From Lithobates sylvaticus (lineage: Eukaryota > Chordata > Amphibia > Anura > Ranidae): a stretch of 64,000 nucleotides of DNA. The position numbers were made by a program, and so were the translations under genes. The first letter of the stretch is position 1. Each line of letters starts with the position of its first letter. The stretch is from assembly GCA_028564925.1 (NCBI GenBank), contig CM053032.1:122593490-122657489 (forward strand). The letters run 5' to 3'. The notes below the pieces were generated by a model. The model ran no database searches. It was not told the DNA's origin and saw only the letters and a list, made by a program, of their open reading frames with translations. Of the stretch, positions 1-11,422 are shown in pieces.

Positions 1-1036
1 GGATCATACTTTTTGCTAACAAAACTTCCATATGTGCAAGACACCAAGAAGCGGAATACAAAGTGCTATCTTGGTGGTACTTTGCACCAGTTAGGATACA
101 CAGAATGTTCCCTGGGTCTACAGATCTATGCTGGAGATGTGGAGAGGAAGTTGGTACACTCTTACATGTTTTCTGGTCTTGCAAGTTGATACGGCCTTTC
201 TGGACAGAAGTACAACAGGTCGTCCAGAAATTCACAGACCGCGAGTTACCAGACTCCCCTGAGTTCTTCCTTCTGCATCATCATACAATCCCGACCAAGA
301 GTTACAGGAAATCCATACTACCATTCATGCTCACAGCAGCGAAAAGCTGCATCCCGCTGTATTGGAAACAGACCCAGTCACCGACGGTAGCAGTATGGCT
401 GAAAAAAGTAGCAGACATACATGCAATGGAGGACTTGGTGGCCACTGAAAAGGGCTTAAATGAAAAATTTTCCAAAAAATTGTACTATTGGCACGAGTTT
501 ATTTACTCCGAGGAATACGGACAGCTAATTAACCAACACCCATGAACTTCCTGACGGGGGTGTAGGTGTCTGGCCGGGGAGACGTACTCTTTTTTTTTTT
601 TTTTTTTTTTACTTCCCTCTCTTCTCCTATGCTTCCTTCACATTTAATATTTGTCTATTTCCCACATTCTTAATGTTTCCCTCTTCTATCCCTTTCCTTC
701 TCTGTTTCCAATCCTAATCATATCCGAAATGACGGGGTAGGACTTGGACTCTTGAAGGTCGGTATAATCCGGCCCCAAGTCCACACCTCAAAACACGGCG
801 TTAGCCGGAAAAAATTGCAGGGGTCAGGCGGGGTGCGGAGGTCCCCTATTCGAATGACATACACTGTGCATTGATCCTGAGAAGGTAATCCAAGTGAGAT
901 ACCCCTATGAGACTATGTAATAGGGGTGAAGAGTCATACAAACTGTACTATTCTTGTAACATACTTTACTGTACCTTCTGTATCTTTGCCTGATTTACCC
1001 TGTTAAATAAATAAAGAATTTACAAAAAAAAAAAAA
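1..1036 (+). mobile_element. L1-like LINE, 3' end (5' part outside the window)
   Basis: The end of a LINE ORF2 is followed by an untranslated region of about 490 bp containing a T tract near 590-610, then overlapping AATAAA signals and a terminal A run ending near 1036. A coding end, 3' UTR and A tail in that order is the normal 3' structure of L1-type retrotransposons. The 5' side lies beyond the window edge, so total length and truncation cannot be judged. I found no target duplication because only one flank is visible. Confidence 0.85.
3..545 (+). CDS. L1-like ORF2 C-terminal part (partial)
   Basis: The frame is open from the window edge to the stop at 543-545, so the real start is upstream. 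The protein is the C-terminal region of an L1-type ORF2, downstream of the reverse transcriptase. It has a Cys-rich knuckle of the form C-x2-C-x8-H-x4-C (residues CWRC then LLHVFWSC), followed by a helical, Lys-rich tail with the LPFMLTAAKSCIPLYWKQ pattern. A second L1 copy at 44.7-47.9 kb shows the same order (TPFW, then ILTAARCLIALNWKS), which supports the family call. In L1 this region aids RNA binding and retrotransposition in cis. No break is visible in this piece, but it lacks endonuclease and RT and cannot be judged as a functional copy. Confidence 0.85.
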   Translation: MILFANKTSICARHQEAEYKVLSWWYFAPVRIHRMFPGSTDLCWRCGEEVGTLLHVFWSCKLIRPFWTEVQQVVQKFTDRELPDSPEFFLLHHHTIPTKSYRKSILPFMLTAAKSCIPLYWKQTQSPTVAVWLKKVADIHAMEDLVATEKGLNEKFSKKLYYWHEFIYSEEYGQLINQHP

Positions 1037-1553
1037 GCTCACCATGCCTCTTACTAAATACCTTGGAATGTCTACTTTCAAAAAAGGGGTCATTTGTGGG
1101 GTATTTGCACTTTCCTGACTTGTTCGGGTCGCAAGAAATGTGATCAATTTTGTATAATTCGCACCACAGTTTGTAGAGTCTGTAACTTTCACAAAGACCA
1201 AATAATTTCCACTAATTTGGGTTATTTTTACCAAAGATATGTAGCAGTATAAATTGTGGGCAAAATTTATGAAGAAAAATTAATAATTTCCTAAATTGTA
1301 TCACAGAAACAAAGAAAAATGTGTTTTTTTTCCAAATTTTCGGTCTTTTTTCATTTATAGCGCAAAAAATAAAAAACCCAGAGGTGATCAAATACCACCA
1401 AAATAAAGCTCTATTTGTGGGAAAAAAAGGACAAAAAATGAATTTGGGTACAGTGTTGCATGACTGAGTAATTGTCAGTCAAAGCGTGAGAGCACCGAAA
1501 ACTGAAAATTGGTCTGGATGGGAGGGGGGTTTAAGTGCCTGGTAGGCAAGTGG
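1037..1553 (-). repeat. Fragment of the GACCCCATTTTGG repeat family, with a TTAA end
   Basis: It starts with the reverse form of a motif seen many times later (GTGTCTACTTTCCAAAATGG-like, here GAATGTCTACTTTCAAAAAA). It continues through AT-rich sequence and ends in AAGTGGTTAA near 1556. Related motifs lie at 13.3-18.3, 30.1-30.7 and 58.3-58.6 kb next to piggyBac sequence. The TTAA end suggests a terminus of a TTAA-targeting element. Family assignment is tentative. Confidence 0.5.
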
Positions 1554-2239
1554 TTAACTAGCGCTGGGGCTTCCCTGCGGCCCTCATCGCACACAGGGAT
1601 GGGAAGACAGCCATACTTCGGTTCCCGGAAGACCTGGAAAAGTTCTGCATGGATGTTAACATCTCCCCCCCAGAGCTACAGGGCTGGCAAGACGTCATAC
1701 CACCTCTCCCCATCCTCGTTGAGGTCAACTGCGAACTTCACCCAAAGTGTTTAACACCAGGCCTACTGCTGGCGGTTTAGTCAGGGACTGCCCCATAGTA
1801 CCCAAACGGGCCGATATAGCCCAACTAAACATGTGGTAGTTCTATGTCCTCCCATGCTCACGTTTTTATGTTTGCTGGATACCATGTTTAAGTTTGCATT
1901 TTTATTTTTGGTTTACATTGTTTTCTTAACTTGTCGCTGGGTCGGCGTTGGGGCAGTGGGTTGAGATCTGCACCAATTTCGGATGGATCGCATTCCATGG
2001 CCGCGACCCCTCTCCCCCTTCACAGGGGGCGCCTCTCGGGGTCTGCCCATGGACATCCGCCTCCCTTGGGGCGGCAGTCCGTACGGCGGGAACTCGGGCG
2101 ACCGCCCCCTTTTTGTCACGCAGACACCTGCGTGCACCTGAAGACCTTGCACTGTTAGAGTCTGTGGTTAACATGCTCTGTTGTCCTACTTTCTTGTTCC
2201 CTTTTTTCCTCTGTTTCTCTCTCTCCCCCTTTCTTGTCT
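1554..2239. other. Unassigned; one short coding-like frame
   Basis: No recognisable gene. A 63-codon plus-strand open stretch at 1589-1780 (contains RFPEDLEKFCMDVN and ends GLLLAV) reads like real protein with balanced composition, but I do not recognise the family. It could be an ORF1 remnant of a LINE. The rest is GC-rich near 1990-2130 and pyrimidine-rich near 2180-2240. Confidence 0.3.
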
Positions 2240-2262
2240 CCCCCCCCCCCCCCCCCCCCCCC
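2240..2262. repeat. Poly-C tract
   Basis: An uninterrupted run of 23 C bases at the end of a pyrimidine-rich stretch. The length is likely to be unstable or misassembled. Confidence 0.9.
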
Positions 2263-2321
2263 GCAGTATATATGGCAAAATCTGTTTTGCAGTGCTTACT
2301 GGGCTGCTTTCAAACTGATCC

Positions 2322-2533
2322 GCAGGTGCAGTGCAGCTGCAGGTTACCTGCATTGAGCCATAGACTTCTGTTATTACCTGCGGGTTTGTTGCGCCTTCAG
2401 AAAGTGCGCCACACCTGCAGGATATAATAGAAGTTTACGGCAAAGTGCAGCTAACCCGCAGAAAATCGACAGGTTCACTGCGCTGCACCCGCGGTTTGGG
2501 CAAATCGCATCAGTGTGAAAGCAGCTTTAGGCC
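2322..2533. mobile_element. Short MITE
   Basis: Imperfect terminal inverted repeats: the left end GGCTGCTTTCAAACTGAT matches the reverse complement of the right end, ATCAGTGTGAAAGCAGC. The interior is GC-rich with repeated CTGCAGG/CCTGCAG motifs. There is no coding capacity. The size and ends suit a non-autonomous DNA transposon; the superfamily is not determined. Confidence 0.5.
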
Positions 2534-2739
2534 CCTTTGACATGATTGGTCCAACCCAATCGGACTTACTATTCTCCTCTATGGAGCAGCAGATGTAAAC
2601 GGACTTGTGTCTATTTACACCCGCCTACCTAAAAAAAAATAGAAAGGGATCTGCCTCTTCCGTCTGGGCGATTCGGATTGGATCAGAGGGCCCATAGAGT
2701 AGAGTGGGCTGTGTCCGTGGACACGGACCTGTTATCCTC

Positions 2740-2819
2740 CCGCTCCACTCATTGTAGCCCGCGACCAGTTTCTAATTTGCTTAATTGGCCCTCGCTCTTC
2801 AAAAGGTTGGGCACCCCTG
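2740..2819 (-). mobile_element. hAT terminal remnant
   Basis: Read on the minus strand, this begins CAGGGGTGCCCAACCTTTTG and runs into AGAGCGAGGGCCAATT, a typical hAT terminus. Only one end is present, so it is a relic. Confidence 0.5.
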
Positions 2820-3783
2820 CTATAAAGCTTTTATTGCTGTTTTTTAAGAATTTTTTCTTTTGTACCAGGGGTACACAAAGCCAAGTGTCTTACAAGCTAG
2901 TAAAATGTGAAACATAGTTGACCATTAGGGATGAGCCGAACACCCCCGGGTTCGGTTCGCACCAGAACCTTCGAACCGACCGAAAGTTCGCGCGAATTTT
3001 CGAACCCTATACGTTATAATGGACGCGAACGTTCGAAATCAAAAGTGCTAATTACAACGGCCAATATGCATGTTAATGTCATAAAACAGGTTTGGGGACC
3101 CGGGTCCTGCCCCAGGGGACATATATCAATGCAAAAAGAACTTTTAAAAACTAACGTTTTTTCGGGAGCAGTCATTTTAATGATGCATAAAGTGAAAAAA
3201 AAAAAGTGAAATTTTCCTTTAAATATGGTACCTGGGGGGTGTCTAAAGTATGCCTGTGAAGTGGCATGTGTTTCCCGTGTTTAGAACTGTCCTTGCACAA
3301 AATGACATTTGTAAAGGAAAAAAAGAAGCCATTTAAAACCACTTGCGGCTTTAGGTTTGTTCTTAAGTAGAATCTGAACAGGTACATTATGAAGTGTAGC
3401 TCCATCCCAAAAAAATATATTTTTAAGCTTTTTGGAGAACATAGGGAGGGGTTATCACCCCTGTAACATTTGCTGTCTTTGCACATCTGTTCAGAACATG
3501 TCACCTCACTTTCCGTCCCAATGACAAATGTTTTTGGAAAAAGTGGGGTTTTAATTGAAACAAGGATTGGTGATAAAGTATCAGTAGAGGGGAGATACCT
3601 TTTTCCCAAATTAAATCTAACAGGATAGAATTTCCCTTCCTAGGGGTAGATTTCCTCTCACTTCCTGTTTTCTTTCCATTTGCAAGTAGGAGTCGTTTGT
3701 AAGTTGGATGTTTGAAAGTAGGGGCCTGGCGTATATACTCTGCAGAAATTTGCCCTATTAGATGTTGGTGTAGCCACAAGACT

Positions 3784-4260
3784 GGTGGGCGCAGGAATGG
3801 GCCCTGCTGTGAGTTATTAGATCAAGATTTGTAATTGCAAGCACCTGATGAACAGGGCAGAAAAATTGGGCCTTTGGCGGTGGTGGTGGACGGTGTTGCC
3901 ACAAGACTGTAAGCTCTCACAGTTACTCTTGGTGGGCGCAAGAATGGGCCCTGCTGTGAGTTATTAGATCAAGATTTGTAATTGCAAGCACCTGATGAAC
4001 AGGGCAGAAAAATTGGGCCTTTGGCGGTGGTGGTGGACGGTGTTGCCACAAGACTGTAAGCTCTCACAGTTACTCTTGGTGGGCGCAGGAATGGGCCCTG
4101 CTGTGTGTTATTAGATCAAGATTTGTAATTGCAAGCACCTGATGAACAGGGCAGAAAAATTGGGCCTTTGGCGGTGGTGGTGGACGGTGTTGCCACAAGA
4201 CTGTAGGCCCTCATAGTTACTCTTGGTGGGCGCAGGAATGGGCCCTGCTGTGAACTATTA
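3784..4260. repeat. 147-bp tandem repeat, about 3.2 copies
   Basis: The motif GGTGGGCGCAGGAATGGGCC starts at 3784, 3931, 4078 and 4225, an exact 147-bp period. Copies differ by a few bases. The array is subterminal in the hAT element, downstream of the transposase stop. Confidence 0.93.
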
Positions 4261-4282
4261 GATCAAGATTTGTAATTACCCG

Positions 4283-5060
4283 CCCCTGTTAAACAGGGGC
4301 TGAAAAATTGTGCCTTAGGCACAGGTGCTGGTGCCACAACACTGCAACCCCTCACAGATACTGTACTTGGAGCACAGCAGTCACACGTGTTGCGAAGCAT
4401 TTTTTTATAAAAATTGTATGTACACGCCCCTGTTAAACAGGGGCTGAAAAATTGTGCCTTAGGCACTGGTGCTGGTGCCACAACACTGCAACCCCTCACA
4501 GATACTGTACTTGGAGCACAGCAGTCACACGTGTTGCGAAGCATTTTTTTAAAAAAATTGTAATTACCCGCCCCTGTTAAACAGGGGCTGAAAAATTGTG
4601 CCTTAGGCACTGGTGCTGGTGCCACAACACTGCAACCCCTCACAGATACTGTACTTGGAGCACAGCAGTCACACGTGTTGCAAAGCATTTTTTTAAAAAA
4701 TTGTAATTACCCGCCCCTGTTAAACAGGGGCTGAAAAATTGTGCCTTAGGCACTGGTGCTGGTGCCACAACACTGCAACCCCTCACAGATACTGTACTTG
4801 GAGCACAGCAGTCACACGTGTTGCGAAGCATTTTTTTTAAAAATTGTAAGTACACGCCCCTGTTAAACAGGGGCTGAAAAATTGTGCCTTAGGCACTGGT
4901 GCTGGTGCCACAACACTGCAACCCCTCACAGATACTGTACTTGGAGCACAGCAGTCACACGTGTTGCGAAGCATTTTTTTTATAAAAATTGTATGTACAC
5001 GCCCCTGTTAAACAGGGGCTGAAAAATTGTGCCTTAGGCACTGGTGTGGTGGCATGGATC
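4283..5060. repeat. 143-145-bp tandem repeat, about 5.3 copies
   Basis: The near-palindrome CCCCTGTTAAACAGGGG starts at 4283, 4427, 4571, 4714, 4857 and 5002. It directly follows the 147-bp array, and the two unit types share layout (TTGTAATT, CAGGGGC/CAGGGC, GAAAAATTG, GCCACAA, CTCACAG). They are probably diverged versions of one ancestral unit. The resulting reverse-strand reading frames are repeat artefacts. Confidence 0.93.
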
Positions 5061-5171
5061 ATTGAGGAGGAGGAAGAGGATAGTCAGTGAACATAAGAGG
5101 ACAGTCACTCAGCATCAGCATAGGCAGTCTTGAAGGGATGTGATATTAAAAATTATTCGGTTATATCCGCC

Positions 5172-8100
5172 TCAGGTGCCTGGTAGCTGGTGGTGATCCA
5201 AGACTGATTCATTTTGATGAATCCTATGATCGGTGACAAATCCTCCAGCAGCACTGAATGTGCGTTCGGAAAGAACGCTGGAGGCAGGACAGGCCAGTAG
5301 CTCAATTGCATACTGTGCAAGCTCTGGCCAGTGATCCATCCTCAGGACCCAGTAAGCCAGAGGATTTTCGGTGGGAAAGGTGTCCAAGTCTGACCTTGCC
5401 CCAAGGTATTCCTGCACCATGTATATCAGACGCTGGCGATGGTTGCTGGAACCGATCATACCTTGGGGCTGCGGACTAAAAAATTGTCTGAACGCATCGG
5501 TCAGACGTCCACCTTCCCCACCGCTCCTTCTGCTACTGACCGAAGCCTCAGCAACTCGTCGCCCAGGACCAGGAGTTTGTAGCCTCCCAGTTTCTGGGAA
5601 CGCGTTGCACAGACCTTTCTGCAAGGCCTCCCTGAGATGTCTCATCCTCTGCTCCCTCTGCGACGGCAAGATAAGGTCCGCAACCTTACCCTTGTACCGC
5701 GGATCAAGGAGAGTGGCCAGCCAGTAATGGTCCCTCTCCTTGATCCAAAGAACACGAGGATCCTTCCGCAGGCTTTGCAGGATCAGGGAGGCCATGCAGC
5801 GTAGGTTAGCTGAGGCATTCGGTCCGGAGTCTTCTGGGTCACTGAGGATGACATGATCGCCAGCCACCTCCTCCCAGCCACGTACAAGTCCACTGGTTTG
5901 TTGGGACTGTACATCATCCCTAAAAGACTTCTGCTGCTGATGCTGAGTGCCAGGCTCCACCTCCATGCTCACACAATCCTCCTCCTCCTCTTCCTCCTCA
6001 TCCTCTTCCTGTGTGATGGGTGGGACAGAAGGAACACTGTCCGGATAAAGGGGGCCTTGAGAGGCAAGGAAGTCCTCCTCTTCCTGCCTCTGTTCTGCCT
6101 CAAGTGCCCTGTCCATTATCCCACGCAGCGTATGCTCCAACAGGTGGACAAGAGGGACAGTGTCACTGATGCATGCACTGTCACTGCTCACCATCCTCGT
6201 GGCCTCCTCAAATGGTGAGAGGACAGTGCATGCATCCCTGATCATGCTCCACTGACGTGGGGAAAAAAAATCAAGCTCCCCTGACCCTGTCCTGGTGCCA
6301 TAGTCGCAAAGGTACTCATTGATGGCCCTCTGCTGCGTGTGCAGTCGCTGCAGCATGGCCAACGTTGAGTTCCACCTGGTGGGCATGTCACATATTAGGC
6401 GGTTCTTGGGCAGGTTCAGCTCCTTTTGCAGCTCAGTCAGCCGAGCACTGGCATTATAAGATCGGCGGAAATGCACACAGACTTTCCTGGCCTGCCTCAG
6501 GACATCCTGTAAGCCTGGGAACCTTCCCAAGAACCGCTGCACCACCAGGTTGAGGACGTGAGCCATGCAGGGCACATGGGTGAGCTGCCCCTGTCGCAGG
6601 GCGGAGAGGAGGTTGGTGCCATTGTCAGAAACGACCATTCCTGGCTTAAGCTGACGTGGCGTCAACCACCTCTCGGCCTGCCCCTGCAGAGCTGCCAGAA
6701 CCTCTGGCCCAGTGTGGCTCCTGTCCCCCAAACACACCAGCGCAAGCACGGCATGGCATCTTTTTGCCTGCGTACTTGCCTAGCCCCTTGTACGCCTACG
6801 GAGCACCGCTGGTTCCAAGGACAGAGCACTGGAGGAAGAAGAAGAGGAGGGGGTGGAGGAGAGAGGTGTGTCACAACCAGTAGCAGTAGTAGCGTTTTGG
6901 AGGCGTGGTGGCGGAACAACCTCCAACACTACTGCACCTTGTCCTGCATCCCTCCCAGCTGCCAATAGAGTGACCCAATGGGCCGTGAAAGAAAGGTACC
7001 GTCCCTGTCCATGCCTGCTGGACCATGAGTCAGCGGTAATATGCACCTTACCGCTGACCGCCCTGTCCAGCGAGGCATGGACATTGCCCTCCACATGCCG
7101 GTAGGGAGACGGAATCGCCTTCCGTGAGAAAAAGTGGCGTTTGGGAACCTGCCACTGAGGAACCGCACATTGAACAAACTCACGGAAGGGGGCCGAGTCT
7201 ACCAACTGAAAAGGCAGCAGTTGAAGTGCTAGCAATTTAGCCAGGCTAGCATTCAACCGCTGGGCATGTGGATGGCTGGGAGTGTACTTCTTTCTACGGT
7301 CCAGCAGCTGGGGCAGGGAAATTTGCCTGCTGCAATCGGACGTCGGTGTACTGCAAGTACTTGGTTGTGACACACCTAATTCTACACCTTCAGTCCTCTC
7401 AGAGCAGCTTTCAGAGAGGACTGAAGGTGTAGTGGGGATGGAGATCCCAGCTGAGGAGGAGCAAGGAGAGGTCCGCTTAGTTCTTTGGTGTGGGTCTTTT
7501 ATGTGTGCCTGCCAACGAGCTGCATGGCAGGTCGCCATATGTCTGGTCATGCTTGTGGTGCCCAAGCGGCTGATGTTTTGGCCACGCGAGATACGCTTGA
7601 GACAAATATTGCAAATAGCAGTGGTGCGATCTGATGCACTCGTCTCAAAAAAGACCCACACCAAAGAACTTTTCTGATAACGTGCAGAGGCAGCGCCCTG
7701 CACAGGCGGAGCTCTGCGGTGTTGTACAGTTGCTGTGCTGGCCTCTACCTGGCCTCCAGGGGGCATCCTGCCTCGTTGGACATGTGACGCCGCATCCTCC
7801 TCCTCCTCGTCCTCCTCCTCCTCGTCCTCCTCCTCATCCTCTCTCCCTTCAGGCACCCACGTGGAGTCAGTGACCTCATCATCCCCTCCCTCTTCACCAC
7901 TAGAGCAAACCTGGCAGTAAGCTGCAGCTGGTGGAACAGTACTGCCAGATTCCTCAAGCTGGGTATCATCATCCGAGCCTTCGAATCGTTGGGCATCCTC
8001 CTGGAGCATGTACCCAACACTGTGCTCAAAGAGTTCGGGGGACTCCTCAGGAGGACATGGTGGGTCTAGGGAAGGGGTGGCTGATGATGCTCTGCCAGTA

Positions 8101-8345
8101 CCCTGAGCCTGGGTGAGAGAGGATGAGGAGGAGGGCTTGGTCATCCATTCTACCAAGCCTTCAGCATGATGCGGCTCCACATGTCCAGCTGCCGAAAACA
8201 AAGACGCGCGTGTCCCATGGCCACGTGCTGATGACGATGCACGACCACGTCCACGGCCACGGCCACGTCCACTAGAAACAGAGCCTGCCTGCCCTGTGTT
8301 CTTGGCTCTGCACGCTCTGCCTCCCCTTGGCGGTCTTCCAGCCAT
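5172..8345 (-). CDS. hAT transposase, BED-finger type, one in-frame stop
   Basis: Cut-and-paste transposase that would bind the element ends and cut and join DNA in the nucleus. From the ATG at 8345: a basic Gly/Arg-rich N-terminus, an acidic tract at residues 168-184, then a BED zinc finger near 225-275 (CNIC, then TRHMATCH). The RNase H-like core starts at ADSWSS (Asp near 438) and continues to the second acidic site SDNGTN. The C-terminal dimerisation block ACPASSVLSERTFSAAG lies near the end. The two halves (8345-6780 and 6779-5172) share one frame, separated only by TAG at 6780-6782, inside a Ser-rich linker of the core. No other break was seen over about 1,050 codons. Length and motif order fit Ac-like/ZBED-like hATs. 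Read-through or splicing around the stop cannot be excluded. A recent loss is the simplest reading. Confidence 0.92.
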
Positions 8346-11040
8346 TGTAGTCGGTAGTCCTGTGGGTGCTGCTGAGAAGAATATATAGGAGCTCTGTGTG
8401 ATGCCACTAACACACTAGAAGTCCTATGGGTGCTTCTGCAAAGAAAATAGAGGAGCTCTGTGTGATGCCACTAACACACTAGAAGTCCTGTGGGTGCTGC
8501 TGAGAAGAAAATAGAGGAGCTCTGTGTGATGCCACTAACACACTAGAAGTCCTATGGGTGCTTCTGCAAAGAAAATAGAGGAGCTCTGTGTGATGCCACT
8601 AACACACTAGAAGTCCTGTGGGTGCTTCTGCAAAGAAAATAGAGGAGCTCTGTGTGATGCCACTAACACACTAGAAGTCCTGTGGGTGCTGCTGAGAAGA
8701 AAATATAGGAGCTCTGTGTGATGCCACTAACACACTAGAAGTCCTATGGGTGCTTCTGCAAAGAAAATAGAGGAGCTCTGTGTGATGCCACTAACACACT
8801 AGAAGTCCTGTGGGTGCTGCTGAGAAGAAAATATAGGAGCTCTGTGTGATGCCACTAACACACTAGAAGTCCTATGGGTGCTTCTGCAAAGAAAATAGAG
8901 GAGCTCTGTGTGATGCCACTAACACACTAGAAGTCCTGTGGGTGCTGCTGAGAAGAAAATAGAGGAGCTCTGTGTGATGCCACTAACACACTAGAAGTCC
9001 TATGGGTGCTTCTGCAAAGAAAATAGAGGAGCTCTGTGTGATGCCACTAACACACTAGAAGTCCTGTGGGTGCTTCTGCAAAGAAAATAGAGGAGCTCTG
9101 TGTGATACCACTAACACACTAGAAGTCCTGTGGGTGCTGCTGAGAAGAAAATATAGGAGCTCTGTGTGATGCCACTAACACACTAGAAGTCCTATGGGTG
9201 CTTCTGCAAAGAAAATAGAGGAGCTCTGTGTGATGCCACTAACACACTAGAAGTCCTGTGGGTGCTGCTGAGAAGAAAATAGAGGAGCTCTGTGTGATGC
9301 CACTAACACACTAGAAGTCCTGTGGGTGCTGCTGAGAAGAAAATATAGGAGCTCTGTGTGATGCCACTAACACACTAGAAGTCCTATGGGTGCTTCTGCA
9401 AAGAAAATAGAGGAGCTCTGTGTGATGCCACTAACACACTAGAAGTCCTGTGGGTGCTTCTGCAAAGAAAATAGAGGAGCTCTGTGTGATGCCACTAACA
9501 CACTAGAAGTCCTATAGGTGCTTCTGGGAAGAAAATATAGGTCTGTGTGATGGGACTAACACACTTCAAGTCCTATAGGTGCTTCTGGGAACAAAATATA
9601 GGATCTCTGTGTGATGGGACTAACACACTTCAAGTCCTATGGGTGCTTCTGGGAAGAAAATATAGGTCTGTGTGATGGGACTAACACACTTCAAGTCCTA
9701 TAGGTGCTTCTGGGAACAAAATATAGGATCTCTGTGTGATGGGACTAACACACTTCAAGTCCTATAGGTGCTTCTGGGAAGAAAATATAGGTCTGTGTGA
9801 TGGGACTAACACACTTCAAGTCCTATAGGTGCTTCTGGGAACAAAATATATGATCTCTGTGTGATGGGACTAACACACTTCAAGTCCTATAGGTGCTTCT
9901 GGGAACAAAATATATGATCTCTGTGTGATGGGACTAACACACTTCAAGTCCTATAGGTGCTTCTGGGAACAAAATATATGATCTCTGTGTGATGGGACTA
10001 ACACACTTCAAGTCCTATAGGTGCTTCTGGGAACAAAATATATGATCTCTGTGTGATGGGACTAACACACTTCAAGTCCTATAGGTGCTTCTGGGAACAA
10101 AATATAGGAGCTCTGTGTGATGGGACTAACACACTTCAAGTCCTATAGGTGCTTCTGGGAACAAAATATATGATCTCTGTGTGATGGGACTAACACACTT
10201 CAAGTCCTATAGGTGCTTCTGGGAACAAAATATATGATCTCTGTGTGATGGGACTAACACACTTCAAGTCCTATAGGTGCTTCTGGGAACAAAATATATG
10301 ATCTCTGTGTGATGGGACTAACACACTTCAAGTCCTATAGGTGCTTCTGGGAACAAAATATATGATCTCTGTGTGATGGGACTAACACACTTCAAGTCCT
10401 ATAGGTGCTTCTGGGAACAAAATATATGATCTCTGTGTGATGGGACTAACACACTTCAAGTCCTATAGGTGCTTCTGGGAACAAAATATATGATCTCTGT
10501 GTGATGGGACTAACACACTTCAAGTCCTATAGGTGCTTCTGGGAACAAAATATAGGAGCTCTGCCTGCCTGCCACGAACACACTACAAGTCCTATAGGTG
10601 CTTCTGGGAACAAAATATATGATCTCTGTGTGATGGGACTAACACACTTCAAGTCCTATAGGTGCTTCTGGGAACAAAAATATATGATCTCTGTGTGATG
10701 GGACTAACACACTTCAAGTCCTATAGGTGCTTCTGGGAACAAAATATAGGAGCTCTGCCTGCCACGAACACACTACAAGTCCTATAGGTGCTTCTGGGAA
10801 CAAAATATAGGAGCTCTGCCTGCCTGCCACGAACACACTACAAGTCCTATAGGTGCTTCTGGGAACAAAATATAGGAGCTCTGCCTGCCTGCTACGAACA
10901 CACTACAAGTCCTATAGGTGCTTCTGGGAACAAAATATAGGAGCTCTGCCTGCCTGCCACGAACACACTACAAGTCCTATAGGTGCTTCTGGGAACAAAA
11001 TATAGGAGCTCTGCCTGCCTGCCACGAACACACTACAAGC
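8346..11040. repeat. 64-bp tandem array, about 42 copies, in the transposase leader
   Basis: The unit is 64 bp, keyed by AAGTCCT(A/G)T(A/G)GGTGCT. Copies near the gene (to about 9520) read GGAGCTCTGTGTGATGCCAC and alternate between a GTGCTGCTGAGAAG and a GTGCTTCTGCAAAG form. Copies from about 9520 to 10540 read CTTCTGGGAACAAAATATAT with GTGATGGGAC. The last copies (10560-11040) carry CTGCCTGCCTGCCACGAAC. The array separates promoter from transposase ATG, so it is transcribed leader or intron if the gene is used. Confidence 0.95.
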
Positions 11041-11149
11041 CCCTCTTTCTAAATCAATCTTTCTAAATGAATCTATCTAACTCAATCTCTCTAAGTAAAT
11101 CTCTCTAACTAACTAAATCCAGCAGAGTGTCACAGAACTATCCTGCTCT

Positions 11150-11340
11150 ATCTGCGCCGGAACAGCATGTGACCGGCGCAGACGGCGTGGCGGCCTTTTA
11201 TAGGGGGGGGCGTGTACTAAAGCCCCTGAGCTGTAATTGGCTACAGGCGTCCTGCCTGTAGCCAATTATGGCTCTTCGAGTTTCCGGCGCTGTGATTGGC
11301 CAAGCATGCGGGGTCACAGTGCATGCTTGGCCAATCATCA
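11150..11340 (-). promoter_or_regulatory. Putative promoter of the hAT transposase
   Basis: Reading leftward, CCAAT-type boxes lie in paired orientation at 11229-11266 and 11294-11334. A TATAAAAGG box follows at about 11193-11203, then a CG-rich start region with the GCGCCGG repeat at 11150-11185. Position and order fit a minus-strand RNA polymerase II promoter about 2.8 kb upstream of the transposase ATG. The same arrangement recurs at 16255-16420. Activity is inferred. Confidence 0.55.
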
Positions 11341-11422
11341 GCCAGCAATGCACTGCGCCGGCCGCGCCGGCCGCAATGCATTGCGGGGCCGCTCGCATCA
11401 CACGAACGTGATGCGAGCGGCC
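11229..11422. repeat. Three successive palindromes at the hAT right end
   Basis: Inverted repeats: AATTGGCTACAGGCGTCC with its complement ending near 11266; GATTGGCCAAGCATGC with GCATGCTTGGCCAATC near 11294-11337; and CCGCTCGCATCACACGAA with GTGATGCGAGCGG near 11389-11420. All three recur at 16300-16475. They may be transposase-binding or promoter elements. Confidence 0.85.

Noticed and set aside
1509-2427. Several overlapping 75-160-codon frames
   Set aside because: They run through poly-C and pyrimidine tracts; only the short 1589-1780 frame looks protein-like, and that is not recognisable.
3830-4170. CTGATGA in the 147-bp repeats as a possible hammerhead core
   Set aside because: There is no GAAA core after a pairable stem II and no stem I partner; the string is a chance match.
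4263-4855. Repetitive Cys-rich minus-strand frames resembling a small repeat protein
   Set aside because: The frame follows the 144-bp array whose unit is a multiple of three only in some copies; no start context or family match.
8346-11040. CRISPR-like array (regular repeats)
   Set aside because: Units are directly adjacent without unique spacers, in a vertebrate transposon leader; a minisatellite.
11229-11422. CpG-rich palindromes as a host gene CpG island
   Set aside because: They lie inside a TSD-defined hAT end and recur in another copy; transposon sequence.
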